Shown here: positions 31,332-40,663 of the stretch, in pieces | Layout: each line of letters begins with the position of its first letter | How positions within the stretch are numbered: the first letter of the stretch is position 1 | Assembly (NCBI RefSeq): GCF_000718095.1 | Contig: NZ_JOEI01000023.1 | Coordinates: 27,855-91,854, forward strand | From: Streptomyces scopuliridis RB72 | Lineage (GTDB): Bacteria > Actinomycetota > Actinomycetes > Streptomycetales > Streptomycetaceae | Length of the DNA: 64,000 nucleotides | Reading direction: 5' to 3' | The notes under the pieces: generated by a model | The model's input: only the letters and a program-made list of their open reading frames with translations | The model's database searches: none | Told to the model about the DNA's origin: nothing | Translations under genes and position numbers: made by a program

Positions 31332-33119
31332 TCAGCCCGAGTGCCTCGGCTGAAGCGTGGTCGCGTATGCCCCGCCTCGCGCCAGCAACTCCTGATGGCT
31401 GCCCGCCTCGACGATGTGGCCGCGCTCCATCACGATGATGCGGTCCGCGTTCCGGATGGTGGACAGCCGGTGCGCCACGACGAACACCGTCCTGCCCCGG
31501 ACAAGACGGGACAGCGCGTCCTGGATCAGCCCTTCCGACGTGTTGTCGAGGGCCGAGGTCGCCTCGTCGAGCACCAGGATGCGGGGATCCCGGATCAGCG
31601 CCCTGGCGATCGCCAGCCGCTGCTTCTGCCCGCCCGACAGCCGGGCGCCACGCTGCCCCACCACCGTGTCGAGGCCGTCCGGCAGCCGCTCGATGAACTC
31701 CATCGCGTTCGCGGCGAGCAACGCCCGGCGCAGCGCGTCCTCGTCGGCGCCGCCCTCCAGACCGTAGGTGACGTTCTCCCGGATGGTTCCCTCGAACAGG
31801 ATCGACTCCTGCGGCACGACGGACAGGAAGCGACGGTAGGTGCGCAGATCCAGGGAGGCCATGTCGGCGCCGTCGAGCAGTATCCGGCCCTCGGTGGGCC
31901 GGATGAAACCGATCAGCAGGTTCAGGATCGTGGACTTGCCCGCCCCGGACGCGCCGACCAGGGCTATGGTCTCGCCGGGCCGTACGGACAGCTCGAACCC
32001 GCGCACCGAGTGCTCCGTCGCCTCGGGGTAACGGAAACCCATCCCCTGGAAGTCGATGCGCCCGCCGATACGGTCGACGGACGCCTTGCCCTCATTGCTC
32101 TCCAGATCGGGCGCCTGAAGGACCTCACCGATCGAACGCACCGACTCCAGACCCTTGGAAATGATCGGGGTCAGATTCATCAGCGTCGTCAGCGAGGCGG
32201 TCAGCGCCGTGAAGAAGGCGCTGATCATCACGACATCGCCGGCCGAGAGCCCCAGCCATCCGTAGTACGCGACGACCGCCGAGCCCGAGAGACAGCCGAC
32301 CGCCATCGTGTTGAGCAGGATCCAGGAGAGCGATCCGAAGCGGCCGTTGAGCAGATCGAGCCGGAACCCGGCGGAGAGCACCCGCTCCAGGGTGTGGTCG
32401 ACGCGGTGCAGCGCGGTCCGCTCCAGACCGTGGGCACGGGTGATCGGGATGAGCGTGGTCATCTCGCCGACCCGTGAGGAGAGCTGCTCGATCTCCAGCC
32501 GGAACTCCTCGTTGTTGCTGCGGATCCGGGAGCGCAGCCGGCGTACCAGCAGAGCCGCCAGCGGCACGACGACCAGGAACACCGGCAGCACGACGGGGGC
32601 GCGGTACCCGATCACCGCCAGTCCGCCGATCAGCGTCATGATGGCGGCGAGCCCCATGTCGGCGCTCTGCTGGGTCATCTGCTCCACGCCCTCGACGTCC
32701 CGTACGACCTTGGTCTGCAGGACGCCCGCGCTGACCCGGGCGTGGTAACCGATGGACAGATACTGCATGCGGCGGCAGAGCGCCGAGCGCAGCTCGCGGC
32801 CCATCCGGCGGATGCTGGAGCTCATCAGGCGCGCGTAGAGCAGCGCCAGCGGGAAGTTCAGCACCAGGACGAACACCAGGACCCCGGTGTTGTACCAGAG
32901 TTCGGCGACCGGACCGTGATCCACCACCACATCGATGATGTTGGCCGTGATCAGGGGGAGCAGCCAGACCGGAATGTGTTTGACGGCGAACACCACGACC
33001 GCGAGGGACAGCCGGTGGCGGTCGGGCCGGAAGAGATAGGCGAGGGTGCGGAGCGGATGCTCCCCGGAGTAGTGGTGGTCCAGCGGACTGGGACGCGGGG
33101 CGGATTCGGGTTTCTGCAT
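31332..33119 (-). CDS. ABC transporter, fused membrane and ATPase domains
   Basis: The 595-residue half-transporter has a six-helix type I exporter domain (about 30-330) and an ATPase domain (about 350-595) with Walker A GASGAGKSTILNLLIGF, signature LSGGQKQRLAIARAL, Walker B ILVLDEATSALD and H-loop VVAHRLSTIRNAD. It would act as a dimer exporting a lipid, peptide or drug. ATG at 33119 (MQKPESAPRPSPLDHHYSG) is used; the longer frame upstream is low-complexity. No substrate clue is available: the chaplin downstream has its own promoter and the phosphatase gene is divergent. Confidence 0.9.
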   Translation of the reverse strand: MQKPESAPRPSPLDHHYSGEHPLRTLAYLFRPDRHRLSLAVVVFAVKHIPVWLLPLITANIIDVVVDHGPVAELWYNTGVLVFVLVLNFPLALLYARLMSSSIRRMGRELRSALCRRMQYLSIGYHARVSAGVLQTKVVRDVEGVEQMTQQSADMGLAAIMTLIGGLAVIGYRAPVVLPVFLVVVPLAALLVRRLRSRIRSNNEEFRLEIEQLSSRVGEMTTLIPITRAHGLERTALHRVDHTLERVLSAGFRLDLLNGRFGSLSWILLNTMAVGCLSGSAVVAYYGWLGLSAGDVVMISAFFTALTASLTTLMNLTPIISKGLESVRSIGEVLQAPDLESNEGKASVDRIGGRIDFQGMGFRYPEATEHSVRGFELSVRPGETIALVGASGAGKSTILNLLIGFIRPTEGRILLDGADMASLDLRTYRRFLSVVPQESILFEGTIRENVTYGLEGGADEDALRRALLAANAMEFIERLPDGLDTVVGQRGARLSGGQKQRLAIARALIRDPRILVLDEATSALDNTSEGLIQDALSRLVRGRTVFVVAHRLSTIRNADRIIVMERGHIVEAGSHQELLARGGAYATTLQPRHSG

Positions 33120-33326
33120 GGAGAGCGGAGTCCTCTTTCGGCAGCGATGGCGCGCGCTCGATTGCAGACACCCAGTTTCCTCCGGCCCGCTCCCGGGGGG
33201 AAGCGCTTTCTGAGCCCCCCCCGGCGCCGGACCGGGCAGCGGCCCACATCGGACCGGCGGCGGCTCACGCCGGACCGGGCAGCGGCTCAGGGAGTGGGAC
33301 GGGCCGATCGGTGAGATGGTGGCTGC

Positions 33327-35003
33327 ATGGCTGATCGGGGCGCACCTCCGGCTGCCGTGTCGCTGCCGGACGACTGGCCCGCCCATCCGGACCTGAGTCT
33401 CGCGCTCAACCGGATGGGAAGCTTCGACTGGGATCTCGCCAGCGGGCTGCTGCATCTGGACGCGCCCGCCCTCCAGATCCTGGGCCTTCGCCCGGAGGAG
33501 TACGCCGGCCGTCCGCGCAGCCTCGTCCGCCGGATGCCGCTGTCCGAGGCCGCGCGGCTGAAGAGCCTGCTGGCGCGGGCGCTCAAGGAGGGCGCGGCCG
33601 AGGTCGCGGCGTACTTCCGGATCATCCGCCCGGACAGATCACGCCAGTGGACCCGTGCCCAGGCGCATATCGCGTACGACGGCGCGGGACGGCCGCGGCG
33701 GATCATCGGCCTCGTACGGAGCGCGGAACACGAGCTGACCGAGGTGGCCGCCAGAAGCGATCTGGACGAGGCACGGCGCAGGCTGACCGGAGTGGTGGAG
33801 CGCACCACCGTCCTGCTGGCGCGCGCCGAGACCGTCGAGGACGTCCTCGACGTCCTGCGGGACGAGGAGGCGCTCGGCCATCTCAAGGCCGTGAGCGTCA
33901 TGCTGGGCGTGGTGGAGGGCGGGCGGATCCGGACGATCGCGGAGGGCCGGTCGGGGTCGTACGTACCGGAGCTGCAGTACACCCGGATCGACGCCCCGTT
34001 CCCGATGAGCGAGGTGGTACGCACCCAGCGGCCCCGCTTCATCACCTCGCGCGAGGATTTCCGGTCCTCCTACCCGCTGCTCTGGCCGCATGTCGAGCCG
34101 CTGTCGGTGAGCTCCGGCGCCTATCTGCCGCTGATCGCCCAGGGCAGGATCATCGGCGCCATGGGGCTGCTCTACCCCCGGCACGGCGGCTTCAGCGCCG
34201 AGGAACGCAATCTGCTCGTCGCGCTCTCCAGCGGAATCGCGCAGAGTCTGCAACGGGCCATCCTCTATGAGCAGGAGCACGATCTCTCCGAGGACCTCCA
34301 GCGGGCGATGCTGCCCCGGCACGTCCCCGAGGTCCCCGGCGCGCGCAGCGTCTTCCGCTACCGCTCCGCGCGGATCGGCCGGAGCGTCGGAGGTGACTGG
34401 TACGACGTGCTGCCGCTGCCCGGCGACCGCGTGGGTCTGACGATCGGTGACGTCCAGGGCCATGACACGGACGCGGCCGTGGTCATGGGCCAGCTGCGCA
34501 TGGCGCTCTGGGCGTACGCCGCCGAGGGGCATCCGCCCGACGCCGCGATGGCCCGCGCCTCCGCCCTGCTGCGCGAACTGGGCACCGACCGCTTCGCGAC
34601 CTGCACCTATGTGGAGGTGAACCTGTCGACCGGAGGGCTGCGGATCGTACGGGCGGGCCATCTCGACCCGCTGGTGCGGCGCGCCGACGGCAGCTGCCAC
34701 TGGATCGAGGCGCCCGGCGGGCTGCCCCTCGGGCTCTCGGCGGAGTTGGCGGAGCTCGGCGGGATCAGCCATCCGGTGACCACGGGGGTGCTGGGGCCCG
34801 GTGAGACGCTGCTGCTCTGCACCGACGGGCTGGTGGAGCAGCCGGGCATCGATCTCGGCGAGAGCCTGGAAGGTCTCAGGGAGACCGTACGGACGGGCCC
34901 GGCGGATCCGGAGGAGCTGGCGGACCTGCTGTTCGCGCAGGTGGGGGAGCGGAGCGGTGGGGACGACATGGCCCTGCTGCTCCTGCGCCGGGACAGCGTC
35001 TGA
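33327..35003 (+). CDS. PAS-GAF-PP2C (SpoIIE-type) serine/threonine phosphatase
   Basis: This 558-residue cytoplasmic signalling protein has a PAS domain at about 25-130 (GSFDWDLASGLLHLDAPALQ), a GAF domain at about 150-310 (ISSGAYLPLIAQGRIIGAM-like SSGAYLPLIAQGRIIGAMGL) and a PP2C/SpoIIE domain at about 330-555. The metal-binding motifs of the latter are SVGGDWYDVLPLPGDRVGLT, IGDVQGHDTDAAVVMGQLR and GGDDMALLLLRRD. Such proteins dephosphorylate anti-anti-sigma factors in partner-switching cascades. No anti-sigma or STAS gene is adjacent, so its partner lies elsewhere. Confidence 0.92.
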   Translation: MADRGAPPAAVSLPDDWPAHPDLSLALNRMGSFDWDLASGLLHLDAPALQILGLRPEEYAGRPRSLVRRMPLSEAARLKSLLARALKEGAAEVAAYFRIIRPDRSRQWTRAQAHIAYDGAGRPRRIIGLVRSAEHELTEVAARSDLDEARRRLTGVVERTTVLLARAETVEDVLDVLRDEEALGHLKAVSVMLGVVEGGRIRTIAEGRSGSYVPELQYTRIDAPFPMSEVVRTQRPRFITSREDFRSSYPLLWPHVEPLSVSSGAYLPLIAQGRIIGAMGLLYPRHGGFSAEERNLLVALSSGIAQSLQRAILYEQEHDLSEDLQRAMLPRHVPEVPGARSVFRYRSARIGRSVGGDWYDVLPLPGDRVGLTIGDVQGHDTDAAVVMGQLRMALWAYAAEGHPPDAAMARASALLRELGTDRFATCTYVEVNLSTGGLRIVRAGHLDPLVRRADGSCHWIEAPGGLPLGLSAELAELGGISHPVTTGVLGPGETLLLCTDGLVEQPGIDLGESLEGLRETVRTGPADPEELADLLFAQVGERSGGDDMALLLLRRDSV

Positions 35004-35262
35004 CGCCGGGATCTCGTCCGACGCCGGGACAGTCGCTCAGGCCATGGCCGACCAGGTGAGCGGGGACGGCTTCTGACGGAGGGGCAGGTTCCGACGCCCC
35101 GGCGACGTCCGGGCCTGGCCGGATTCGCTGTCCCGTTCCTCCCTGTCACCGCGTGTTCTCCCCGACGTACGCGCGAACCCCTGGTTCATTGGTGTGTGCA
35201 CGGCAATGCTGGCGGCCGACATCGCACAAGCCATGCGTATCCACCGTCTTCCAGGAGAAGTT

Positions 35263-38200
35263 GTGGGCCCAGGCATCGCCGGGCGGACCGCCGTGCTCTT
35301 CGCGGCCGTGACCGCTCTCACGGTGGGGGCGGTATCCCCGTCCTCCGCCGACTCCACCCCCGACCCCCGACCCCGGACCGCCGCCGAGGTGTTGCGGCCG
35401 GTCGCGCCCCCACCCGCGAGCGCGGCCACCGCGGACCCGAGATCCGGCGCGACTCCGCGATCCATCGCCGACGCCGACGGCATCGAGACCGCGCGGGCCT
35501 CGCGCCCGATCGCCCCCGGCGTCCGGCTCACCTCGTACGACCGGCTCGAATCCGACAAGTGGCTGCGCGTGGACGCGCTCTCCGTCGACCTCGACGGCAC
35601 CGGCGCCCAGGCCGACTACCTCTCCTCGGGCAAGGTCTCCGACCGCCGTACGGTCTCGGAACTGGCCGCAGGCCATGATGCGGGACCCGGACGCCGTACC
35701 GTCGCCGCGATCAACGCCGACTTCTTCGACATCAACGAGACGGGCGCGCCCCAGGGACCCGGGATCGCGGACGGCGAGGTCACGCACTCGCCCGCGCCCG
35801 GGGTCAACCAGGCCGTCGGCATCGGCCCCGGGAACGCCGGGCGTCTGCTGAAGCTGTACTTCGACGGCACCGTGACGCTCCCCTCGGGACCGCGCGCGCT
35901 GGAGGCCTACAACGCGGCCAATGTGCCGGCCGGCGGCATCGGCGCCTACACCGCGGGCTGGGGCGTGGCGGACCGCGCGCTCACGGTGGACCGCGCGACC
36001 CCGGTCGCCGAGGCCGCCGTACGGGACGGCAGGGTCGTCTCCGTGACGGACCGTCCGGGTACCGGAGCGATCGCCGAGGGCACGACCGTCCTGGTCGGCC
36101 GGGAAGCGGGCGCCGAGGCGCTCCGCGCGCTGCGCCCCGGGGACCCGGTCACCCTCGAATACCGGCCGCGCACCGACAGCGGATCCGTCCCGCGGACCGC
36201 TGTCGGCGGCCGTGAACTCCTCGTGGTGGACGGTGTGGCGCAGAACCACGACGGTGAGGGCAACAACACCGCCGCGCCACGCACCGCCGTCGGGTTCTCG
36301 CACGACGGCAGCACCATGCAGGTGATCACCGTCGACGGCCGGCAGGCCGACAGCGGCGGCGTCACCCTCACCGAGCTGGGCCTGATGATGCGGCGGGCCG
36401 GTGCCCACAGCGCCCTCAACCTCGACGGCGGCGGCTCGTCCACGCTGGTCGCCCGCGCACCGGGCAGTGACGCGCTGCGCGTGGAGAACAGCCCCTCCGA
36501 CGGCAGCGAGCGCACGGTCCCCAACGGCCTCGCCCTCACCGCGCCGGACGGCAGCGGACGGCTCACCGGCTTCTGGGTCGAGCCCCGTACCCCCGCGAGC
36601 GCCGCCCCGAGCGTCGACCCCGTCAAGGGCGGTCACCCCGAGCGGGTCTTCCCCGGACTGACCCGGGCGCTCACCGCCGCCGGATACGACGAGACCTACG
36701 GGCCCGCGGCGGGCGATCCGCGCTGGCGGACCGTACGGTCCTCGGTGGGCCGGGTCGACGCCGACGGCGTGTTCACCGCGCGCGGCAGCGGCACCACCGA
36801 GGTACGCGCCGAACGCGGACGGGCCGGGGGCGGCACGGAGTTGACGGTCCTGGACAGGCTCGACCGGATCCAGCCGACCACGCGGCGCGTCGGACTCGCG
36901 GACGCCACGGCTACCGGCACCTTCGGCATCGTCGGCCTCGACGCCCACGGCACCAGCGCACCCATCGAACCCCGTGACGTACGGCTCGACTACGACCGCT
37001 CGCTCTTCTCCGTCGGTGACGACGGCCGGGGCTCCTTCACCGTGAAGTCCCTGAAGGGCAGTGGCGCCGGGCGCGTCACGGCCGAGGCGGGCGGCGTCAC
37101 GACCGTCCTCGCCGTCAGCGTCGGCCTCGACGAGCAGCCGGTTACGGCCTTCGACGACGCCGCGTCCTGGACCTTCAGCCAGGCACGCGCGGACGGCTCG
37201 GTCGCGGCCACCCCGGACGGCCACACCGGCACCGGGCTCGCCCTCACGTACGACTTCACCCGCTCCACCGCCACCCGCGCCGCGTACGCGAACCCGCCCC
37301 AGCGGATCCCGGTGCCCGGTCAGCCACAGTCCTTCACGCTCTGGATCAAGGGCGACGGCAAGGGCGCCTGGCCCACCCTGCATCTCAAGGACGCGGCGGG
37401 CTCCGACCAGTTGCTGCGCGGCCCGTATGTCACCTGGACCGGCTGGCGGCAGGTGACCTTCGCCGTGCCCGTCGGCGCCGCGACGCCGCTCAGTGTGTAC
37501 CGCTTCTATCTCGCGGAGACCGCCGCCACCAAGCAGTACACCGGCGAGATCGTGATCGACGGACTGACGGCGCAGGTCCCGCCCACGGTGGAGCTGCCCG
37601 CGCAGCCGCGCCCGGCCGATCCGCTGATCGACTCGGCGGCCGAAACCGGCGCCAGGGACTGGCGGTTCGCGGTGATGTCCGACGCCCAGTTCGTCGCCCG
37701 TGACCCCGACAGCGCGATCGTGGCGCAGGCACGCCGTACCCTGCGCGAGATCAAGGCGGCGAAGCCGGACTTCCTGGTCATCAACGGCGACCTGGTGGAC
37801 GAGGCGTCTCCGGCGGATCTCGCCTTCGCCGGAACACTCCTGACCGAGGAATTGGGCGACGCCCTGCCCTGGTACTACGTACCGGGCAACCATGAGGTGA
37901 TGGGCGGCACGATCAAGAACTTCGTGGACACGTTCGGCCCTGCCCAGCGGATCTTCGACCACCGGGGGACCCGCTTCCTCACCCTCGACACATCGAGTCT
38001 GACGCTGCGCGGCGGAGGCTTGGCGCAGATCAAGGCGGTACGGGAGCAGTTGGACGCGGCCGCGAAGGACGACCGGGTCCGGTCGGTGATGGTGATCGAG
38101 CATGTACCGCCGCGCGATCCGACCGTCCAGAAGGCCAGCGAACTGAGCGACCGCAAGGAGGCGGCCCTCCTCGAACAGTGGCTCGCGGACTTCCGCCGGA

Positions 38201-38781
38201 CGACCGGCAAGGGCGCGGGGTTCATCGGCGGCCATGTCGGGGTCTTCGATGCCTCGCGGGTGAACGGCGTGCCGTATCTGATCAACGGGAACTCGGGCAA
38301 GGCGCCCGCGGCCCCGGCGGGCGAGGGCGGGTTCACCGGCTGGTCGCTCATCGGGGTCGACCAGGTCTCGCGGGGCGCGCAGTCGGCCGCGCGGCTGGCC
38401 CCCTGGAAGGGCGGCCCGGACTGGGTCTCCGTACAGACCCGCGCGCACACCGACGCGCTGACGCTGGACGCGCCGGCCGCTCTGACCCCCGGGCACAGCG
38501 CCCGCGCCACGGCGACCGTCACCCAGGGGACCAGGGCGGTCCCGGTCGGCTTCCCGCTCAGCGCCGACTGGACGGGCTCCCCGAACCTCCGGATCGGCGA
38601 CCGGAACGGCGCCCGCCCCCGCCACGCGGCGGTCTTCGACCCGGCGACGGGCACCCTCACCGCGCTGCGGCCCGGGACGGTCATCCTCGCGGTGACGGTC
38701 AACGGCGTCACACAGCGGGCGGAGATCAGGATCGCGGCGACAGCCTCCGGGTCGGCCGCGGCGGTCGCGCCCGCGGCGTGA
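35263..38781 (+). CDS. Very large secreted phosphodiester glycosidase-metallophosphoesterase
   Basis: GTG at 35263 (AGGAG five bases upstream) gives 1172 residues beginning with a signal peptide (GIAGRTAVLFAAVTALTVGA through SSADS). A NAGPA-type phosphodiester glycosidase domain spans about 100-415 (VAAINADFFDINETGAPQGP, NTAAPRTAVGFSHDGS, SALNLDGGGSSTLV). Ig-like or sugar-binding sandwich segments follow to about 775. A calcineurin-like metallophosphoesterase occupies about 795-1050 with FAVMSDAQFV, LVINGDLVDE, VPGNHEVMGG and GGHVGVF metal motifs. A final Ig-like domain closes it. Two phosphodiester-cleaving domains on one extracellular chain point to teichoic-acid-like, phosphoglycan or lipid-linked sugar phosphate turnover; the substrate is inferred only. 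A hairpin follows. Confidence 0.87.
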   Translation: MGPGIAGRTAVLFAAVTALTVGAVSPSSADSTPDPRPRTAAEVLRPVAPPPASAATADPRSGATPRSIADADGIETARASRPIAPGVRLTSYDRLESDKWLRVDALSVDLDGTGAQADYLSSGKVSDRRTVSELAAGHDAGPGRRTVAAINADFFDINETGAPQGPGIADGEVTHSPAPGVNQAVGIGPGNAGRLLKLYFDGTVTLPSGPRALEAYNAANVPAGGIGAYTAGWGVADRALTVDRATPVAEAAVRDGRVVSVTDRPGTGAIAEGTTVLVGREAGAEALRALRPGDPVTLEYRPRTDSGSVPRTAVGGRELLVVDGVAQNHDGEGNNTAAPRTAVGFSHDGSTMQVITVDGRQADSGGVTLTELGLMMRRAGAHSALNLDGGGSSTLVARAPGSDALRVENSPSDGSERTVPNGLALTAPDGSGRLTGFWVEPRTPASAAPSVDPVKGGHPERVFPGLTRALTAAGYDETYGPAAGDPRWRTVRSSVGRVDADGVFTARGSGTTEVRAERGRAGGGTELTVLDRLDRIQPTTRRVGLADATATGTFGIVGLDAHGTSAPIEPRDVRLDYDRSLFSVGDDGRGSFTVKSLKGSGAGRVTAEAGGVTTVLAVSVGLDEQPVTAFDDAASWTFSQARADGSVAATPDGHTGTGLALTYDFTRSTATRAAYANPPQRIPVPGQPQSFTLWIKGDGKGAWPTLHLKDAAGSDQLLRGPYVTWTGWRQVTFAVPVGAATPLSVYRFYLAETAATKQYTGEIVIDGLTAQVPPTVELPAQPRPADPLIDSAAETGARDWRFAVMSDAQFVARDPDSAIVAQARRTLREIKAAKPDFLVINGDLVDEASPADLAFAGTLLTEELGDALPWYYVPGNHEVMGGTIKNFVDTFGPAQRIFDHRGTRFLTLDTSSLTLRGGGLAQIKAVREQLDAAAKDDRVRSVMVIEHVPPRDPTVQKASELSDRKEAALLEQWLADFRRTTGKGAGFIGGHVGVFDASRVNGVPYLINGNSGKAPAAPAGEGGFTGWSLIGVDQVSRGAQSAARLAPWKGGPDWVSVQTRAHTDALTLDAPAALTPGHSARATATVTQGTRAVPVGFPLSADWTGSPNLRIGDRNGARPRHAAVFDPATGTLTALRPGTVILAVTVNGVTQRAEIRIAATASGSAAAVAPAA

Positions 38782-38790
38782 CCGGGTGAA

Positions 38791-38834
38791 TACGGTGGCC
38801 CGGCATCCGGCCGGCCGGACGCCGGGCCACCGTA
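38791..38834 (+). terminator. Terminator of the glycosidase-phosphoesterase gene
   Basis: Perfect 14-bp arms (TACGGTGGCCCGGC and complement) enclose a 16-base stretch that is itself largely self-complementary (CCGGCCGGCCGG). It starts 10 bases after the stop codon. Confidence 0.88.
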
Positions 38835-38943
38835 CGCGGCGACTTTGGGACGGGGGAGCGGGACCGGGCTCGCGACTTTGGTCGCGCAGGCCGCTCCTGA
38901 AGGCCAATAGCCGTGCTGAGCTGGCGGTTTCTAGCCTTGAGGG

Positions 38944-39159
38944 GTGAAGACGGTATGCGGAATCCTGTGTTTCCTCCTGTTGTCCCAAGGCGTGGGAGGA
39001 CTGCTGCACGAATGGACGGACGGATGGTTCGAACTCTGGTCGGTGGTGGCGAGGATGAGCTACTTCGACGGCTATGAGATCTATGTGTCCGTCGTGCTGA
39101 TCGTGGCGGGCCTGGGCATGGGCGCGGCTACGGAGAGCGCGAAGAAACGCGGTCTGTAG
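38944..39159 (+). CDS. Small membrane protein of unknown function
   Basis: The 71-residue protein has two hydrophobic segments (CGILCFLLLSQGVGGLLHEW at the start, IYVSVVLIVAGLGMGAATES near the end) linked by an aromatic, acidic loop (FELWSVVARMSYFDGYEIY). It ends in a short basic tail. GTG at 38944 is used, with a GAGGGG stretch adjoining it. Compact two-helix hairpin proteins of this kind are common in Streptomyces and mostly uncharacterised. It is transcribed alone after the strong terminator. Confidence 0.6.
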   Translation: MKTVCGILCFLLLSQGVGGLLHEWTDGWFELWSVVARMSYFDGYEIYVSVVLIVAGLGMGAATESAKKRGL

Positions 39160-39244
39160 GGGCTGACGGCTTCGGACGGCGTGGAGGGTGCGTGGAGGGT
39201 GCCGCGTACGGGACGTGACGGCGCGTCGGGCGGATCGGGCTGGA

Positions 39245-39868
39245 TCAGGCCGTTTCGAGGTGCAGCGCCGTGAACCGCGTGGTGAAGCCCGTGCCGTCGG
39301 GGGACGCGCACATCGGTCCGGCCTGCGCGGGCGCCTCCGGCGGGAAGTAGGCGAGCCGCAGCATCGTGCCCGGCTCGCCGTCGAGACCGTACAGGATCGT
39401 GACGGTGTCGCCCTCGCGCCGCAGTTCGACGGTGACCGGTGCCGGGGTGTCGGTGAGATGGGCGAGCGGTACGACGTTCCAGTCCGACACCTCGCGCGTG
39501 ACGACGGCGCTGAGCTGTTGCCGGCCGTCGACGTATTCGATGCCGGTCTTGATCCAGTTCTTCTCGTCCAGCCGCAGCAACAGCCCGGCCTGGTCGTACT
39601 GTTCGCGGTAGTCACCGGAGAACGTGACCCGCAGCCGGAAGGACGCGGGCACCGGCCGCAGCAGGGCGTGTCCCGTGTCGCGTACGAAGCCGTAGTGCGT
39701 GGTCACCCAGAAGTCCGTGTCCGGTTCCGTGGTGATGTCCAGGGCGTCGTCGTACGCGGCCCACTGGGCGGGCCGGTTCAGCCACGTCCAGTCCGTGAAG
39801 CCGAGACAGGATTCCGTCCCGGACTCCGTCCCGGCGTCGGTCACTGTGCCGTCGGCGCTCTCGCCCAT
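39245..39868 (-). CDS. DUF1349 (concanavalin-like fold) protein
   Basis: The 207-residue cytosolic protein shows the DUF1349 pattern: TWLNRPAQWAAYDDALDITT, DFWVTTHYGFVRDTGHALL, VTFSGDYREQYDQAGLLLRL, WIKTGIEYVDGRQQLSAVVT, DWNVVPL and MCASPDGTGFTTRF. The fold is related to laminin-G/concanavalin jelly rolls, and family members are linked to carbohydrate metabolism without a defined reaction. ATG at 39868 has GAGGAGA upstream. It stands alone on the minus strand. Confidence 0.85.
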   Translation of the reverse strand: MGESADGTVTDAGTESGTESCLGFTDWTWLNRPAQWAAYDDALDITTEPDTDFWVTTHYGFVRDTGHALLRPVPASFRLRVTFSGDYREQYDQAGLLLRLDEKNWIKTGIEYVDGRQQLSAVVTREVSDWNVVPLAHLTDTPAPVTVELRREGDTVTILYGLDGEPGTMLRLAYFPPEAPAQAGPMCASPDGTGFTTRFTALHLETA

Positions 39869-40108
39869 GGTCTCTCCTCACGTCAGCGGTCGGGCACCCA
39901 CACTGCCATGGCGGCGCGCGGACGCGGTGAGCGGGGGACGGCCATCCGGATGCCCACTGCCGGCCGTCGGTCGGTCCGCGTCCGTATCGCCCTGCGTTCT
40001 CCGTACAACCCCCCCGTCCCATCCGCCGTCCAACATGCACGGGAAAGAACGGGCGCTTTCCCCACACCCCCGCACCAGCCCGGCATTCCTCTTCAAGGAG
40101 CCGTTTTC

Positions 40109-40663
40109 GTGCGCGAGAACAGCATCGCCGTAGCCTCGGCATCATTCCTGTTGCTGGCGGGTGCGGCCATCACCACCGCCCCGGCGGCCCAGGCCGGCAC
40201 ACCCGGCGGGACACACGCCGCCGACCGCAACACCGACTTCAACGGTGACGGGTACGAGCACGTCCTCACCGGCGCTCCGGGCGCGACGGTCGGCGGCCAC
40301 CGCGGCGCCGGTTACGTCACCGTGCAGTACGGCTCGGCCAAGGGCATCACCACCACCAACCGGGCCGTCCTGAGCCAGAACACCCCGGGCGTCCCAGGAG
40401 CCGCCGAGGCGGGCGACGGCTTCGGCAAGGCGCTGGCCTCCGGTGACCTCGACAGCGACGGCTATGACGACGCCGTCGTGGGCATCCCCGGCGAGGACAT
40501 CGGTACGGTCGCGGACGCGGGCGGCATCGTGATCCTCCGGGGCTCCCCCACGGCGCGGCGATCGACGACTGAGCCACTTCCCGGTCCGCGGGCCCGCCTC
40601 ACGGCGGGTTCGCCGGTTCCGCTTGCCCTGGAGCGCGCTCCAGGGTGGACGCTGGAGGCATGA
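40109..40663 (+). CDS. Secreted FG-GAP repeat protein, truncated
   Basis: GTG at 40109 with AAGGAG eight bases upstream opens a 184-residue frame with a clear signal peptide (RENSIAVASASFLLLAGAAI through AAQAG). Two FG-GAP repeats follow: DFNGDGYEHVLTGAPGATVG and GDLDSDGYDDAVVGIPGEDI. Streptomyces relatives usually carry about seven such repeats for a full beta-propeller; here homology stops after GGIVILRGSP. The last 30 residues are frame-shifted-looking low complexity that overlaps the MerR promoter. A shift there would end the protein at 40572. I regard it as a 3'-truncated remnant that may still be expressed. Confidence 0.55.
   Translation: MRENSIAVASASFLLLAGAAITTAPAAQAGTPGGTHAADRNTDFNGDGYEHVLTGAPGATVGGHRGAGYVTVQYGSAKGITTTNRAVLSQNTPGVPGAAEAGDGFGKALASGDLDSDGYDDAVVGIPGEDIGTVADAGGIVILRGSPTARRSTTEPLPGPRARLTAGSPVPLALERAPGWTLEA
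40623..40653 (+). promoter_or_regulatory. MerR-type promoter with 20-bp perfect palindrome
   Basis: TTGCCC (40623-40628) and GACGCT (40648-40653) are 19 bp apart, the elongated spacing of MerR-activated promoters. The spacer holds CCCTGGAGCGCGCTCCAGGG (40626-40645), an exact palindrome. Transcription would start near the ATG at 40660, giving a leaderless mRNA. Confidence 0.75.

Noticed and set aside
35161..35230. GTTCATT and GTTCTCC motifs that resemble PHO-box half sites upstream of the large phosphoesterase gene
   Set aside because: PHO boxes need at least two GTTCACC-like repeats spaced 11 bp apart; the copies here are single and not phased.
35146..39615. A 1489-codon open frame on the minus strand
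   Set aside because: It is the antisense shadow of the large glycosidase-phosphoesterase gene, which has a signal peptide and clear domains. The shadow has none.
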